From the NCBI RefSeq assembly GCF_039862785.1, contig NZ_CP156795.1, positions 2,976,001 to 3,040,000 on the forward strand: a stretch of DNA of 64,000 nt, written 5' to 3'. This stretch comes from Acinetobacter sp. ANC 7912 (GTDB lineage: Bacteria; Pseudomonadota; Gammaproteobacteria; Pseudomonadales; Moraxellaceae). The notes beneath the pieces are model-generated. The model saw only the letters and a program-made list of their open reading frames with translations, did not search any database and was not told the DNA's origin. A program made the translations under genes and the position numbers. Below are positions 1-10,161 of the stretch, one piece after another. Numbering within the stretch: position 1 is the stretch's first letter; the number at the start of each line of letters is the position of its first letter.

Positions 1-909
1 ATCCTGAGCCAGCAGACATTCAATACCAATATCCATGGTTTCCATACGACCCGCAGCATTGATCCTTGGGCCGAGAACAAAACCCAAATCCTGTGCTTTT
101 AAAGTCGCGGCATCCCGACCCGCAATCTCCAGCAAGGCACTAATCCCCGGACGGCATAAATGCTGCTGAATCCGCTTTAGACCAGCATCAATCAGAATAC
201 GGTTGTTATAGTCTAGACTGGCGACATCAGCATAAGTCCCGAGCGCCACCAGATCCAGATAATTGGTAATGTTAGTAAAAGATTTACCCAGCTTTTTACG
301 ATGTGTCGACAGATTCGCCAAGACATAAAAGGCCACCCCCACACCAGCCAGTGCCTTGCTTGGAAACTCGCAACCTAACTGGTTTGGATTGACCACAGCC
401 TCTGCGGCAGGCGTCGGCTTGGTGGTTAAGTGGTGATCGGTGATGATCACTTGCATGCCATGATCCTGGGCTTGCTTAACCCCATCATGACTGGAAATAC
501 CATTATCCACGGTAATCAACAAATCAGGCGTAAACCGAGTAAAAGCCAGATCGGCAATCGCCGGGGTCAGGCCATAACCATACTTGAAACGATCCGGTAC
601 CAGATACTCGACATTAGCTCCCATATCCCGTAGCGCCAGCATCATGAGTGCTGTACTGGTCGCACCATCAGCATCATAGTCCCCGACAATCACGATCTTC
701 TGACCTGCATCAATGGCAGCATCCATCAACTGGATTGCTTCAGGCAAGCCTTTCATGGTGGGTGCCAGCAGATGCTTGAGTTTCAGCTCAAGCTCTTGCT
801 GAGATTCCACACCACGACGTGCCAAAATTTCAGCAACAAAAGGCGGCACACCCTGAAATGCTTCAGGACAGGTTAGAAAGGGTCGCTGTCTGATTTCAAG
901 TTTTGACAT
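1..909 (-). CDS. recJ: Single-stranded-DNA exonuclease RecJ (3' part cut by window edge)
   Basis: Translating the minus strand from the ATG at 909 gives an uninterrupted frame to the window edge, starting MSKLEIRQRPFLTCPEAF. RecJ is a 5'-3' single-strand exonuclease acting in recombination and mismatch repair. Visible DHH-phosphoesterase signatures are VGDYDADGATS (motif I, metal-binding Asp) near residue 73 and ITDHHLT (the DHH motif) near residue 150, then the NPNQ and GVGVAFY segments that follow in this family. About 300 of roughly 570 residues are inside the window, so the OB-fold and C-terminus are missing. The start codon lies immediately next to the pdxH stop codon, which suggests cotranscription downstream of glmM-pdxH or translational coupling. 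The frame runs off the edge with no stop, so I see no sign of damage. Confidence 0.93.
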   Translation of the reverse strand, partial: MSKLEIRQRPFLTCPEAFQGVPPFVAEILARRGVESQQELELKLKHLLAPTMKGLPEAIQLMDAAIDAGQKIVIVGDYDADGATSTALMMLALRDMGANVEYLVPDRFKYGYGLTPAIADLAFTRFTPDLLITVDNGISSHDGVKQAQDHGMQVIITDHHLTTKPTPAAEAVVNPNQLGCEFPSKALAGVGVAFYVLANLSTHRKKLGKSFTNITNYLDLVALGTYADVASLDYNNRILIDAGLKRIQQHLCRPGISALLEIAGRDAATLKAQDLGFVLGPRINAAGRMETMDIGIECLLAQD

Positions 910-1566
910 TTATGGCATCAGTCGCTGTAAAGTCCACTGACCATCGGTCTTGGTATAGCTGAGACGGTCATGTAGGCGGTTCGGACGTCCCTGCCAGAAT
1001 TCATAATAATCCGGTACCAGACGGTAGCCGCCCCAGAATGCCGGCTTGTCCAGTTGCTCCTGATTGGCAACACGGTCATGCAAATCCCAGAAACGTTGCT
1101 GCAGCTCTTCACGGCTAGAAATTACCCCACTTTGCGGAGTGCTAACATATGCTGCAATCTGACTGTCACGTGGACGCTTGTGATAATAATCAGTCGATTC
1201 TTCTTCAGAGATTTTGACTACACGACCAGAGATACGGATCTGACGTTCCTGCTCCTGCCAGTAAAACAATAGCTCTGCATAAGGGTTGTTCGCTAAGTCT
1301 ATGCCCTTCTGGCTGTCATAATTGGTATAGAAGTCATAACCTTCTTCGGTGGCACCACGCAACAATACGGTACGCACATGTGGACGTCCCTCTGCATTAG
1401 CCGTAGCCAATGACATCGCATAGGGTTCATGCAAGCGTGCTTCTAGCGCATGGTTAAACCAGAGCAAAAACTGTTCATGCGGATTCGGATTGACCTGCTC
1501 TTCATGCAACTCCCCTTTCTGATAATTCAGACGAAGTTCACTCAGATCCTTAATTAAATCAGTCAT
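910..1566 (-). CDS. pdxH: Pyridoxine/pyridoxamine 5'-phosphate oxidase PdxH
   Basis: A 218-residue FMN-dependent oxidase that converts pyridoxine or pyridoxamine 5'-phosphate to pyridoxal 5'-phosphate, the last step of vitamin B6 synthesis and salvage. Length matches the family (about 215). Recognisable pieces are the RTVLLRG strand for FMN binding around residue 60, NYDSQKG around 85, LLFYWQEQERQIRISG around 98-113, and the C-terminal WGGYRLVPDYYEFWQGRPNRLHDR signature read in two parts (WGGYRLVPDYYEFWQG, then RPNRLHDR), ending WTLQRLMP. It lies between glmM (26 bp upstream) and recJ (adjacent start), all on the minus strand. The three may form one transcript, which is inferred from spacing. 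Confidence 0.95.
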   Translation of the reverse strand: MTDLIKDLSELRLNYQKGELHEEQVNPNPHEQFLLWFNHALEARLHEPYAMSLATANAEGRPHVRTVLLRGATEEGYDFYTNYDSQKGIDLANNPYAELLFYWQEQERQIRISGRVVKISEEESTDYYHKRPRDSQIAAYVSTPQSGVISSREELQQRFWDLHDRVANQEQLDKPAFWGGYRLVPDYYEFWQGRPNRLHDRLSYTKTDGQWTLQRLMP

Positions 1567-1592
1567 TATACCTTTCTCGTCAGAAGATAAAT

Positions 1593-2927
1593 TTAGGCAG
1601 CTGCGTTGGCACGTACTGCATCTGCCAGTGAATGTGCCAGTGCATTGACTTCTTCCAGGTCTTCGCCTTCCACCATGACACGAATTACTGGTTCTGTACC
1701 GGATTTACGGATCAATAGGCGGCCACGACCTTTCAGCTGTTCTTCAGCTTTGGCAAATTCAACGGCTAATGCAGGCACTGAATACGGGTCAAACATGGCT
1801 TCCAGACGCACATTGACCAGCACATTTGGCAATAAATGGAAATCTGCGACCAGTTCATGTAGGGCTTTTTGCTGCTCGACCATCACAGTCAGGACTTGCA
1901 GTGCAGAGATGATAGCATCACCGGTAGTACTCTTGTCCAAAGTCAGGATATGACCCGATGGTTCGCCGCCAATCACCCAACCTTTTTCTTCCAGACCTTG
2001 TAATACATAGCGGTCCCCGACTTTGGCACGCAGCAGTTCAACACCTGCTTTTTGTAAAGCCAGTTCCAGTGCCATATTGCTCATCAACGTACCAACAATA
2101 CCTGCTGGTTTTTTACTGCTCTGTGTCGCTAGGATATACAGGATATGGTCACCGGTAATCAGCTCACCATTTTTATCGACCATAATCACGCGGTCAGCAT
2201 CACCGTCAAAGGCAATACCAAGGTCAGCACCATGTTCTACTACTGCTTTTTGCAGGTTTTCCGGATGGGTTGAACCACAGTTTTTATTGATATTCAGACC
2301 ATCAGGCTCATCATACAGCGCAATCACTTTGGCACCGAGTTCACGGAATACCGCCGGACCAACGTTATAAGCCGCACCATTGGCACAGTCCACCACAATT
2401 TTCAGATCATTAAGGTCCAGATGATACGGGAAAGTTGATTTACAGAATTCGATATAACGGCCGTTGGCATCCTTCACTCGGAAGCTTTTACCCAGGTTCG
2501 CGGTATCTTCAATCACCAGCTCTTTTTCAAGTTCGGCATTGATTTCATCCTGCAACTCGTCTGGTACCTTTTTGCCTTCACTCGAAAAGAATTTAATCCC
2601 GTTATCAAAGTACGGATTATGCGATGCTGAAATCACGATTCCCAAATTGGCATGTAGGGCACGAGTTAAATGAGCAATCGCAGGTGTAGGTAATGGACCT
2701 AATAAGTGCACATAGACACCCGCCGCATTCAACCCCGCCTGTAAAGCAGATTCCAGAATATAACCGGACAAACGTGTGTCTTTGCCCATCACTACCAGCG
2801 GTTTATTCTTCTTACTATTGCGCTTGAGAACCTTTCCTGTGGCAAAGCCCAGTTTCAATGCAAACTCAGGCGTAATCGGCAACTCACCAAACTTGCCACG
2901 AATACCATCGGTGCCAAAATAACTCAT
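1593..2927 (-). CDS. glmM: Phosphoglucosamine mutase GlmM
   Basis: Converts glucosamine-6-phosphate to glucosamine-1-phosphate, feeding UDP-GlcNAc for peptidoglycan and LPS. The protein begins [15 protein letters not shown], the standard family N-terminus. An upstream in-frame ATG would add 13 atypical residues ([13 protein letters not shown]), so I place the start at 2927, giving 444 residues. A second ATG directly before it, at 2930, is equally possible. The catalytic phosphoserine loop [13 protein letters not shown] lies near residue 100, the metal-binding loop AFDGDADRV near 240, the sugar-binding GGEPSGH near 325, and the phosphate-binding [11 protein letters not shown] near 412. All key residues are present. 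It is the first gene of the glmM-pdxH-recJ run. Confidence 0.95.
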   Translation of the reverse strand: MSYFGTDGIRGKFGELPITPEFALKLGFATGKVLKRNSKKNKPLVVMGKDTRLSGYILESALQAGLNAAGVYVHLLGPLPTPAIAHLTRALHANLGIVISASHNPYFDNGIKFFSSEGKKVPDELQDEINAELEKELVIEDTANLGKSFRVKDANGRYIEFCKSTFPYHLDLNDLKIVVDCANGAAYNVGPAVFRELGAKVIALYDEPDGLNINKNCGSTHPENLQKAVVEHGADLGIAFDGDADRVIMVDKNGELITGDHILYILATQSSKKPAGIVGTLMSNMALELALQKAGVELLRAKVGDRYVLQGLEEKGWVIGGEPSGHILTLDKSTTGDAIISALQVLTVMVEQQKALHELVADFHLLPNVLVNVRLEAMFDPYSVPALAVEFAKAEEQLKGRGRLLIRKSGTEPVIRVMVEGEDLEEVNALAHSLADAVRANAAA

Positions 2928-3000
2928 CATTGTCTCACTTCTTATGGGGTGATTTGCATCATCCATTTTTACAATGAGTCACACTTTACACCAAAACAAA

Positions 3001-3026
3001 AAAGCCGTCATTTGCATGACGGCTTT
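3001..3026 (-). terminator. Rho-independent terminator after guaB
   Basis: A perfect 10-bp stem (AAAGCCGTCA / TGACGGCTTT) with a 6-base loop and A/T runs on both sides. It sits between the guaB stop (3054) and the glmM start, so it most likely ends guaB transcription and separates it from glmM. Confidence 0.85.
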
Positions 3027-3053
3027 TTTCATACGAACAATTTGTTTTAGGAA

Positions 3054-4547
<1,494 letters not shown>

Positions 4548-4549
4548 CT

Positions 4550-4555
4550 ATTATA
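4550..4555 (-). promoter_or_regulatory. Probable guaB -10 element
   Basis: Read on the minus strand this is a consensus TATAAT, 30 bp upstream of the guaB ATG. The -35 region is AT-rich without a clear TTGACA, so only the -10 is convincing. The rest of the 4521-4755 gap is AT-rich and I see no gene in it. Confidence 0.5.
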
Positions 4556-4755
4556 AACAAATTTGGCTTAAAATTTCATTGCAATTGCAAAATTTATTTT
4601 TGCCAAATCTGCACTTATTTTTATTTTCCTTCGCTAAGGCATTGATTTATATCCTGAGTTAATCGAATAAATTTTATCCAACCTACCCTGTATTTTTTGT
4701 ATAGAAAATCATGCTGTCCTATATTTTAGCGATTACTGCAAATCAGGCACTTAGC

Positions 4756-5568
4756 TTAAGCCACAGCCAACCTGGTTTTCGGACAACGATAAATCCGCGG
4801 CTCAATCAGGTCGACACCACATTCCAGATGCCAGAGCCAGTCCAGGAACTGCTCAATCGGCTCACGCCCGACAAATGGTGCGCCATGCTGCGGAACGATC
4901 ATGTCGATATCCATTTCCCGAACCATTTCCACCCAATATCTCAAGATGCGATTCGAGCACATATAGCGTTGATGAAAACCACGCATACTGCGTAAATGTG
5001 CCTCCATATCCGTCACCGGCGTCTGTGGGTCACCTACGACGGATGCACCGAGGTCACCAGAAAACAGGACTTTGGAAATTGGATCATAAAACTGGAAATT
5101 ACCGACTGAATGAAGGAAATGCGCTGGGATACAACATAGTTCTGACTGGCCAATCGGCACACTCATGCCTTCATCTGGCAGTTCAATCAGCCTGTCTTCC
5201 CAGTTCCCAGTCATTTTTCCACTGGTAAAAGCCGAGTTTAGATGCGGCAGGAAACGCGCCCAAAGTTTGGATGCCACGATGCTGGCCTGAGTATGCATCA
5301 GCCAGCGTGGCATCGAAGTGATAATGTCAGGATCCTGATGCGAACCAAACACATAGCGAATCCGATTCAAAGGAATATATTTCAGCAGTTCAAAGGTCAG
5401 CGGTGAATAGGTCAGATCACCGCCCGGATCAATCACTGCACCTTCACGGTCATTAATGATCAGAAACTGATTGGCCTGAATGCCCTCGCCTTTAACCAGA
5501 CTGGTAAAGACAATGCACTTATGTTCACCGTTATCAAATAAAATATAGGAACTGGTCTTATTATCCAT
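4756..5568 (-). CDS. Oxygen-binding diiron-type MBL-fold protein (paralogue 1)
   Basis: A 270-residue metallo-beta-lactamase-fold protein of the flavodiiron/ODP type, without the flavodoxin domain. The start FDNGEHKCIVF and the segment IDPGGDLTYSPLTFELLKY are typical. Candidate diiron ligands follow the flavodiiron pattern: SHQDPD near residue 96 (H-x-D-x-D), the histidines of PAHFLHSVGNFQFYD near 148, the aspartate in LFSGDLGAS near 170, and the histidine in VPQHGAPF near 232. Related stand-alone ODP proteins are reported to bind oxygen at a diiron site. An O2, NO or peroxide sensing or scavenging role here is inference. A close paralogue lies at 6279-7076, with a cysteine-cluster gene between them. 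Confidence 0.8.
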   Translation of the reverse strand: MDNKTSSYILFDNGEHKCIVFTSLVKGEGIQANQFLIINDREGAVIDPGGDLTYSPLTFELLKYIPLNRIRYVFGSHQDPDIITSMPRWLMHTQASIVASKLWARFLPHLNSAFTSGKMTGNWEDRLIELPDEGMSVPIGQSELCCIPAHFLHSVGNFQFYDPISKVLFSGDLGASVVGDPQTPVTDMEAHLRSMRGFHQRYMCSNRILRYWVEMVREMDIDMIVPQHGAPFVGREPIEQFLDWLWHLECGVDLIEPRIYRCPKTRLAVA

Positions 5569-5772
5569 TTTTGTTTCCTTCTCGTTGTTGTCGTTTACTG
5601 ATTATTACTGTTGTTATTCTGATCAAATTATAACCAAATTAATCCATAATAAAATTATGGTTTTGTACTTAATTATCTATAATAAATCGCTTTTTTATTG
5701 TTCAATTTTGATTTTTCTGTTACGGAGGTCACAACTAAATCCAAGCATTTTCATTGATTTTTACCCATAAAA

Positions 5773-5796
5773 AAAGCAGAGCCTGAGCCCTGCTTT
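5773..5796 (-). terminator. Possible terminator after the cysteine-cluster gene
   Basis: A 7-bp stem AAAGCAG/CTGCTTT around a 10-base loop. On the minus strand it is followed by a T-rich stretch and lies about 20 bp past the stop at 5817. The stem is short, so confidence is moderate. The remaining gap to 5568 is AT-rich with no gene and probably holds the promoter of the first MBL gene. Confidence 0.55.
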
Positions 5797-5816
5797 GATC
5801 ATTTGAAATTTTTTAC

Positions 5817-6182
5817 CTAGCTGACGCGTTCAAAGTTATCGTCATTTTCTGCTTCATCAGCTTCAATCTGGATAAATGGCACCATATTGTGAGCCATACG
5901 CGCCTTGTTACACTGCGCATCCGCGATCTGCACTTCCTTGCAGGATGAGCTGCGTAGCTCATACATGCCGCAACTGACCTGTTCCCCAATGGTTCCTTGC
6001 AGGGCAATACAACGCGGATTTTTCTGGTTGGTACCTGCCATGCATGAATAGACCGGGGTGAGTGGTTCGGTATAGTTTTCTGGCATGGGAATTCCCTCTG
6101 CCCAATAGAACGAAACCCGGAAATAGGCGCAACATGCACCACAACTTAAACATGCATCCTGTGTTGGAACTTGAGACAACAT
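5817..6182 (-). CDS. YkgJ-type cysteine-cluster protein
   Basis: A 121-residue protein beginning MLSQVPTQDACLSCGACC, the CxxCGxCC signature of the YkgJ family (predicted zinc- or iron-chelating). Further cysteines occur in YSCMAG, NPRCIAL, VSCGMYE, SSSCKEV and DAQCNK, giving ten in all. Function is not established for this family. It lies between two paralogous diiron-type MBL-fold genes on the same strand, about 90 bp downstream of paralogue 2. This suggests a shared metal- or redox-related role, which is inference only. Confidence 0.8.
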   Translation of the reverse strand: MLSQVPTQDACLSCGACCAYFRVSFYWAEGIPMPENYTEPLTPVYSCMAGTNQKNPRCIALQGTIGEQVSCGMYELRSSSCKEVQIADAQCNKARMAHNMVPFIQIEADEAENDDNFERVS

Positions 6183-6278
6183 TTCTTATAGATTCTCGTC
6201 ATCAAATAAAGTTTTTTGAAAAACGAAAAATATAAAAAATGTTGTTTTTTCACTCAAGAATTTTTTTGATTTTTCCAG

Positions 6279-7076
6279 TTATTCTGGGCAGGTAAAGATG
6301 GTTTCATCCATCAAATCAGTACCGCATTCCAGCGTTTCAATCCAGTCCAGGAACTGGTCAATCTGTTCCTTGCCCACAAACGGTGTACCGTGCTGTGGCA
6401 CGATCATTTCCACATCCATGGTGCGTACCATTTGCACCCACAGGCGAATCACCTTGTTATTGCACATATAGCGCTGGTGGAACGCTTTCATCTTCGGAAT
6501 ATGCGCAGCAAAGTTTTCCAGTGGACGTGAGGCATCCTCAACCATGGAAGCCCCCATGTCACCTGAAAACAGGATTTTCGCGATTGGGTCATAGAACTGG
6601 AAGTTACCCACCGAATGTAGAAAGTGTGCTGGAATCGCGATGATGTCGGAATTGCCCAGCTTGATGATCTGGCCATGGTCTGGCAGCTCGACCAAACGAT
6701 CCAGCCAGTTCCCCTTCATACGGTCACTCATAAAGGCTGAGTTCAAATGTGGTAGGAAGCGTGCCCACAGCTTGGACGCCACTACTTTGGCATCGGTATA
6801 CACCAGCCAACGTGGCATTGAAGTGATAATGTCTGGGTCCTGATGTGAAGCCATGACATAGTCTAGATTGGCCAGACGTGTATATTTGTTCAGCTCCATG
6901 GTCAGCGGCACATAGGTCAAGTCACCACCCGGATCCAGTACTGCTGCACGGTTATTATCCAGAATCAGAAACTGGTTGGCCTGAACGCCTTCGCCTTTTA
7001 CCAGACTGGTAAAACTGATGCATTTATGTGTGCCATCATCAAATAAAACTTGTGATGTGGTGCGTTCAAAAGCCAT
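6279..7076 (-). CDS. Oxygen-binding diiron-type MBL-fold protein (paralogue 2)
   Basis: A 265-residue paralogue of the protein at 4756-5568. It has the same motif series: FDDGTHKCISFTSLVKGEGV, LDPGGDLTYVPLTMELNKY, SHQDPDIITSMPRWL, PAHFLHSVGNFQFYD, LFSGDMGAS and VPQHGTPF. I place the start at the ATG at 7076 (MAFERTTSQVLFDDG), preceded by GGGGAAG. An upstream ATG at 7127 would add 17 unconserved residues. The predicted diiron ligands are all kept in both copies, so neither is obviously degenerate. The two copies look like a local duplication that has diverged, with the small cysteine-cluster gene in between. Confidence 0.8.
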   Translation of the reverse strand: MAFERTTSQVLFDDGTHKCISFTSLVKGEGVQANQFLILDNNRAAVLDPGGDLTYVPLTMELNKYTRLANLDYVMASHQDPDIITSMPRWLVYTDAKVVASKLWARFLPHLNSAFMSDRMKGNWLDRLVELPDHGQIIKLGNSDIIAIPAHFLHSVGNFQFYDPIAKILFSGDMGASMVEDASRPLENFAAHIPKMKAFHQRYMCNNKVIRLWVQMVRTMDVEMIVPQHGTPFVGKEQIDQFLDWIETLECGTDLMDETIFTCPE

Positions 7077-7210
7077 AAACTTCCCCAATTTTTCATTTAA
7101 AAATGATTTTTGTGTTGTTGTTAACATATAAGTATTTAGAGAAACTTACAATAATTAAAAATGAATATATAGCTTTACTTATCAATATTTTGAGACCCGT
7201 TTCACAATAA

Positions 7211-7241
7211 AAAAATCCTGAGTTTTTAGCTCAGGATTTTT
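7211..7241 (-). terminator. Rho-independent terminator after the Mn exporter gene
   Basis: A 12-bp stem AAAAATCCTGAG/CTCAGGATTTTT with a 7-base loop, 17 bp past the stop at 7259. On the minus strand it is followed by a T run, so it fits termination of the exporter gene. Confidence 0.85.
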
Positions 7242-7258
7242 GTTATTATTCCGATGAA

Positions 7259-7870
7259 TTAGAAATAATAATGTTTTAGCAATGTACCCACACCAATCAG
7301 CAGGAAGATCAGCGCACCAATTTTATGAATCAAGGAAATTGGCAGACGATTTGCCAGCTTGTCACCAATAAATACCGCAGGAGCATTGGCAATCATCATG
7401 CCGACCGTAGTTCCCATCATCACCCAGAGTACACTGTCAAAACGCGCCGCTAATGCCACGGTTGCGATCTGGGTTTTATCCCCGATTTCCGCCAGGAAGA
7501 ACAGAATGAAAGTCGCACCAAATACACCGAGTTTCTGCCATTTATTGATGCTTGATGATTCATCACCCAGTTCATCCGGAATCAGCATCCAGATCGCCAT
7601 GGCAATAAAGCCGATCGATACCACCCACAACAGAATATCCGGGCTGATAACCGTCGTGATCCATTGACCCAAAGCTGCAGACAAACCATGGTTAATGATG
7701 GTGGCTAACAGGATCGCAACCAGAATCGGAACAGGTTTTCTAAAACGTGCAGCCAACAGCAAAGCCAGAAGCTGGGTTTTATCCCCCATTTCAGCCAGGG
7801 CAACGATAGACGTGGAAAGCAGGAATTCGTACATGTGTGTCTTTCTCTGGCTGGCATGTGCGATACCCAT
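7259..7870 (-). CDS. GDT1/TMEM165-family (UPF0016) manganese exporter
   Basis: An inner-membrane protein of six predicted helices with the two family-defining motifs ALAEMGDKTQ and FLAEIGDKTQ, one in each three-helix half. Members of this family export Mn2+ or exchange cations. The ATG at 7870 has an excellent ribosome-binding site (AGGAAGGG, six bases away) and gives 203 residues. The ATG at 7834 (MYEFLLSTSIVALAEMG) gives the usual family N-terminus but a poorer site. Upstream lies a yybP-ykoY-like riboswitch and a strong promoter, which independently supports a manganese role. The gene appears to be monocistronic. Confidence 0.9.
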   Translation of the reverse strand: MGIAHASQRKTHMYEFLLSTSIVALAEMGDKTQLLALLLAARFRKPVPILVAILLATIINHGLSAALGQWITTVISPDILLWVVSIGFIAMAIWMLIPDELGDESSSINKWQKLGVFGATFILFFLAEIGDKTQIATVALAARFDSVLWVMMGTTVGMMIANAPAVFIGDKLANRLPISLIHKIGALIFLLIGVGTLLKHYYF

Positions 7871-7899
7871 GACTTACCCTTCCTGCCAGCCAAAAATCT

Positions 7900-8050
7900 G
7901 CAGAATGGTAAATCAAAGGTCTTGCCAACAAAAGAAAGCTTCGAGAAGCTCATTCGGTTCTTTGCTATGATGACCATGTCCGGTTCAGGACAATTATGTT
8001 GACCATCACCCTTTCGCTTTGCGCAAAAGGCGGCTACTCCCCAATGAAGT
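7900..8050 (-). ncRNA. yybP-ykoY-like manganese riboswitch (leader of the GDT1 gene)
   Basis: The minus-strand leader between a strong promoter and the UPF0016 gene contains the hallmarks of the yybP-ykoY aptamer. GGGGAGTAGCCGCC lies near the 5' end (complement of about 8029-8042), and a GGTCAACATAATTG segment and CATGGTCATCATAG lie in the middle. The second conserved loop GGCAAGACCTTTG is at the complement of about 7914-7926. This RNA class binds Mn2+ and typically controls mntP, alx/TerC and UPF0016 genes, so the downstream gene matches. The boundaries are my estimate. I did not fold it with a covariance model. Confidence 0.85.
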
Positions 8051-8056
8051 GGCTTC

Positions 8057-8085
8057 ATTATAGCCAAGCGTGAATACATTTACAA
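8057..8085 (-). promoter_or_regulatory. Sigma-70 promoter of the Mn riboswitch/exporter transcript
   Basis: On the minus strand, TTGTAA (-35, complement of 8080-8085) and a perfect TATAAT (-10, complement of 8057-8062) are separated by 17 bp, with a TTGGC context before the -10. Transcription would start near 8050, right at the riboswitch 5' end. Confidence 0.75.
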
Positions 8086-8103
8086 ATAATCACATATAAA
8101 AAA

Positions 8104-8121
8104 ACCCTGCCAAAGCAGGGT
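8104..8121 (-). terminator. Rho-independent terminator after aceF
   Basis: A 7-bp GC-rich stem (ACCCTGC/GCAGGGT) with a 4-base loop about 23 bp past the aceF stop. A T-rich run follows on the minus strand. Confidence 0.8.
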
Positions 8122-8143
8122 CTTATTTTTGCACTTATATCAA

Positions 8144-10159
8144 TCAGATCAATAAAGTACGGATGTCTTTCAACAGCTTGGTCAGCTTATTGGTGAAACG
8201 TGCTGCATCGGCACCATTAATTACACGGTGGTCATAAGATAGCGACAACGGCAACATCAGGCGTGGATCAAAGCTTTCACCATTCCATACGGGTTGCATG
8301 GTTGCTGGAGAAATACCGAGGATCGCCACTTGTGGCCAGTTGACTAGCGGCGTAAAGGCAGTACCGCCAATCGCACCCAGGCTGGAAATGGTGAAGTTGG
8401 CACCTTGCAGGTCTTTCGGTGTCAGTTTCTTGTCACGCGCTTTCTGGCCCAGTTCACCCAGTTCAACCGCGATCTGCTTGATGGATTTCTGATCCGGATT
8501 ACGTAAAACTGGTACAGTCAAACCATCCGGCGTTGCCACGGCGATGCCCATATGGATTTCTTTACGCAGCAGTACCGATTTACCATCATCTGCCAGGTGA
8601 CCGGCAAACTCGCGCTCTTCTTTTAACAGATAAGCGACCGCCTTGATGATAAAGGCCATAATGGTCAGGCTGATGCCCTCTTTCTTGAAGTTGCCTTTCA
8701 ATTCATTCCGCCATGCTTCCAGTTCAGTGATGTCTGCAGCATCAAACTGGGTCACTTGTGGAATGTAGTTGTTTAAAGATAACTGCGGAATAGAAACCTG
8801 TTGCAGACGGCTCAGTGCTTTCTCTTCTACCCCACCAAAGGCATCGAAGCTTGGCAGTTTTGGCAGACCTGCCGGTGCAGCAACTGCTGCTGGTGTAGGA
8901 GCAGCCTGAGGAGCTGTCAGACGATTTTTCACATAAGCGAACAGGTCTTCTTTCATCAGACGTGCATGCGGACCAGATGCTTTCACATCAGACAGTACCA
9001 CACCGAGTTCACGTGCCAGTTTACGGACTGCAGGACCAGCATACACTTTGGCATTGGCGGCATTTTGCTCTTTGGTCAGCTTGTCTGCACCATGCACTGC
9101 AGGTACCGCTGCTACAGCTGCTGGCGCAGGAGTCGCTTTAGGCGCCGGCGCTTCTGCCTTGGCTACTGGAGTTGGAGCGGAAGCAGCCTGGCCTTCAGCC
9201 TCAACTGTAATCAGGACAACGCCTTCTGACACGCTTTGACCCAGCTCAACATGAATCGCTTTGATAGTACCCGCAACCGTGCTTGGCACTTCAACCGTTG
9301 CTTTGTCTGATTCCACCACGATGATGCTCTGGTCTTTTTCGACCTTGTCACCGACCTGAACCAGAATTTCAGCAACCGCAGCTTTATCGACACCCAGATC
9401 AGGAACTTTGACTTCCATATCACCGGCTGGAGCAGAAGGTGCTGGCGCTACATTTTCGGCTTTAGCTTCAGGAGCAGCTGGTGCAGATACCTGTTCAGTC
9501 TGAGGCGCTGCAGCCGGTTGAGCTGCTGGTGCAGCACCAGCAGTTTTCACGGTCAACAAAACCACGCCTTCTTTGACGGTATCTCCTTCTTTAATCTGGA
9601 TCGCTTCAACCGTACCGGCAACTGTACTCGGCACTTCGACAGTCGCCTTGTCCGATTCCACCACTACGATGCTTTGATCAACTTCGATTTCATCGCCAAC
9701 CTGTACCAGAATTTCACCCACCAGTGCTTTTTCTACGCCGATATCAGGTACTTGTACTTCTACAGTTGCAGAAGCACCGCCATGAACAGCAGATGCCGCG
9801 CTTTGTGAAGCTGCACCTGGCTGATGAGCAGCCACTTCCTGCAAAATTTCATCATCTGGCAGTGAAGTTGGGGTATTTTCAGACGTTTTGTCAGCAGCAC
9901 TAGCTTGCTGGGTTTCTACCGCATTCGCGTCATCTTCAGCCTGCAGCTCAATCAGCACTGTTCCTTCAGAAACTTCATCACCCTGATTGATCAGGATACT
10001 TTTTACCACACCTGCTGAAGTGCTTGGCACTTCAACAGAGGCTTTGTCCGATTCCAGCAGCACGATGCTATCATCCACCGCGATGATATCCCCCACGTTG
10101 ACCAGAATTTCAGCAACAGTGGCCTTATCTACACCAATATCAGGAGTCGTAATTTGCAT
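8144..10159 (-). CDS. aceF: Pyruvate dehydrogenase E2, dihydrolipoamide acetyltransferase AceF
   Basis: The acetyl-transferring core subunit of the pyruvate dehydrogenase complex, 671 residues. Three lipoyl domains are visible, each with its lipoylated lysine in an ESDKA motif (near residues 39, 171 and 286). They are joined by Ala/Pro-rich flexible linkers. A peripheral-subunit-binding domain (AGPAVRKLARELGV, about 375-415) follows. The C-terminal catalytic domain ends with the active-site motif DHRVINGADA at about 643-652. The second and third lipoyl domains are nearly identical around the lysine. It starts 2 bp after the aceE stop, so the two are an operon. E3 (lpd) is not in the window. 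Confidence 0.97.
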   Translation of the reverse strand: MQITTPDIGVDKATVAEILVNVGDIIAVDDSIVLLESDKASVEVPSTSAGVVKSILINQGDEVSEGTVLIELQAEDDANAVETQQASAADKTSENTPTSLPDDEILQEVAAHQPGAASQSAASAVHGGASATVEVQVPDIGVEKALVGEILVQVGDEIEVDQSIVVVESDKATVEVPSTVAGTVEAIQIKEGDTVKEGVVLLTVKTAGAAPAAQPAAAPQTEQVSAPAAPEAKAENVAPAPSAPAGDMEVKVPDLGVDKAAVAEILVQVGDKVEKDQSIIVVESDKATVEVPSTVAGTIKAIHVELGQSVSEGVVLITVEAEGQAASAPTPVAKAEAPAPKATPAPAAVAAVPAVHGADKLTKEQNAANAKVYAGPAVRKLARELGVVLSDVKASGPHARLMKEDLFAYVKNRLTAPQAAPTPAAVAAPAGLPKLPSFDAFGGVEEKALSRLQQVSIPQLSLNNYIPQVTQFDAADITELEAWRNELKGNFKKEGISLTIMAFIIKAVAYLLKEEREFAGHLADDGKSVLLRKEIHMGIAVATPDGLTVPVLRNPDQKSIKQIAVELGELGQKARDKKLTPKDLQGANFTISSLGAIGGTAFTPLVNWPQVAILGISPATMQPVWNGESFDPRLMLPLSLSYDHRVINGADAARFTNKLTKLLKDIRTLLI

Positions 10160-10161
10160 GA

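Noticed and set aside
5813..6142. 109-codon frame overlapping the cysteine-cluster gene
   Set aside because: The overlapping 121-residue frame has the clear CxxCGxCC signature, and this one has no family pattern.
8801..9229. 142-codon open frame opposite the aceF linker
   Set aside because: It is a shadow of the Ala/Pro-rich linker and lipoyl coding sequence, with Cys/Trp/Phe-rich nonsense composition.
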